Part shown: in pieces, positions 5,719 through 5,818 of the stretch | How the letters are laid out: every line of letters starts with the position of its first letter | Position numbering within the stretch: position 1 is the first letter of the stretch | Source: Coprothermobacter sp. | Lineage (GTDB): Bacteria > Coprothermobacterota > Coprothermobacteria > Coprothermobacterales > Coprothermobacteraceae | Assembly (NCBI GenBank): GCA_012842545.1 | Contig: DUSQ01000069.1 | Span: 1-5,818 of the forward strand | Direction of reading: 5' to 3' | Length of the DNA: 5,818 bases | Notes under the pieces: model-generated | What the model saw: the letters and a program-made list of their open reading frames with translations, nothing else | The model's database searches: none | Told to the model about the DNA's origin: nothing | Program-made: the position numbers and the translations under genes

Positions 5719-5818
5719 ATGGCATTGACGAATTGGCAAGTGTTTTTTATCGCTTTTCCACTTTGGGTGTTTGCTGTCACCTTAATTGTGTTTCTGTTCT
5801 TGGTTTTGCAAGCTGTGA
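5719..5818 (+). CDS. Small membrane protein, N-terminal fragment (runs off the right edge)
   Basis: The frame is open from ATG 5719 to the window end, with 33 full codons and no stop, so the gene is incomplete. Residues about 6-33 ('WQVFFIAFPLWVFAVTLIVF' and on) form one strongly hydrophobic helix, which would be an N-terminal membrane anchor. The upstream frame is closed by a TGA at 5677-5679, and the only starts after it are ATG 5719 and TTG 5725; the position of the ribosome site favours the latter. It follows the structured RNA by about 20-26 bases with no promoter or terminator between, so read-through from the RNA promoter may supply its transcript. The beginning resembles the anchor-type start of DUF948-like or other single-span proteins, but the visible part is too short to name a family. 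Confidence 0.6.
   Translation, partial: MALTNWQVFFIAFPLWVFAVTLIVFLFLVLQAV

Overview
The window looks like a compact piece of a bacterial chromosome with moderate GC. Genes are packed into overlapping operons, GTG (and perhaps TTG) starts occur, and two promoters plus one weaker candidate have an extended -10 element (TGnTATAAT type). There are no insertion sequences, CRISPR repeats or phage genes. The gene content (a DUF342/FapA-family protein, an MscS channel, a TroA/ZnuA-type metal uptake system and a NatA/NatB-type ABC system) fits a Gram-positive-type or deep-branching thermophilic anaerobe such as Coprothermobacter or a relative. That placement is a guess from style, not something the sequence proves.

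Layout. (1) Positions 1-1196, minus strand: an mscS-type mechanosensitive channel gene, followed with a 4-base GTGA overlap by the first 125 codons of a DUF342 (FapA-like) gene that runs off the left edge. (2) Positions 1197-1223: a 27-base divergent intergenic region with a perfect 6-4-6 inverted repeat. It is placed so that one regulator could act on both directions. (3) Positions 1224-3509, plus strand: a three-gene metal ABC importer made of a solute-binding lipoprotein, an ATPase and a permease. All junctions overlap, and the binding-protein ligand set (three His plus one Asp) points to zinc. (4) Positions 3510-3644: an intergenic region with an extended -10 promoter, and a 10-bp inverted repeat lying directly on the predicted start site. 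(5) Positions 3645-5533: natA- and natB-like genes (ABC-2 exporter) sharing an ATGA overlap. (6) Positions 5522-5698: an extended -10 promoter feeding a roughly 144-nt, highly structured RNA. It folds as a long closed rod with a small hairpin near the 5' end, a three-way junction and a long apical hairpin. It is best read as a divergent 6S RNA (ssrS). (7) Positions 5719-5818: the start of a small membrane-protein gene, cut by the right edge.

Functionally, the window combines osmotic safety (MscS), zinc acquisition (ZnuABC-like), an ABC-2 exporter of unproven substrate, and a probable global RNA regulator of RNA polymerase. The least ordinary parts are the structured RNA and the two palindromic operator candidates. 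The protein-coding genes themselves belong to well-known families. I see no clear evidence of an undescribed protein system.
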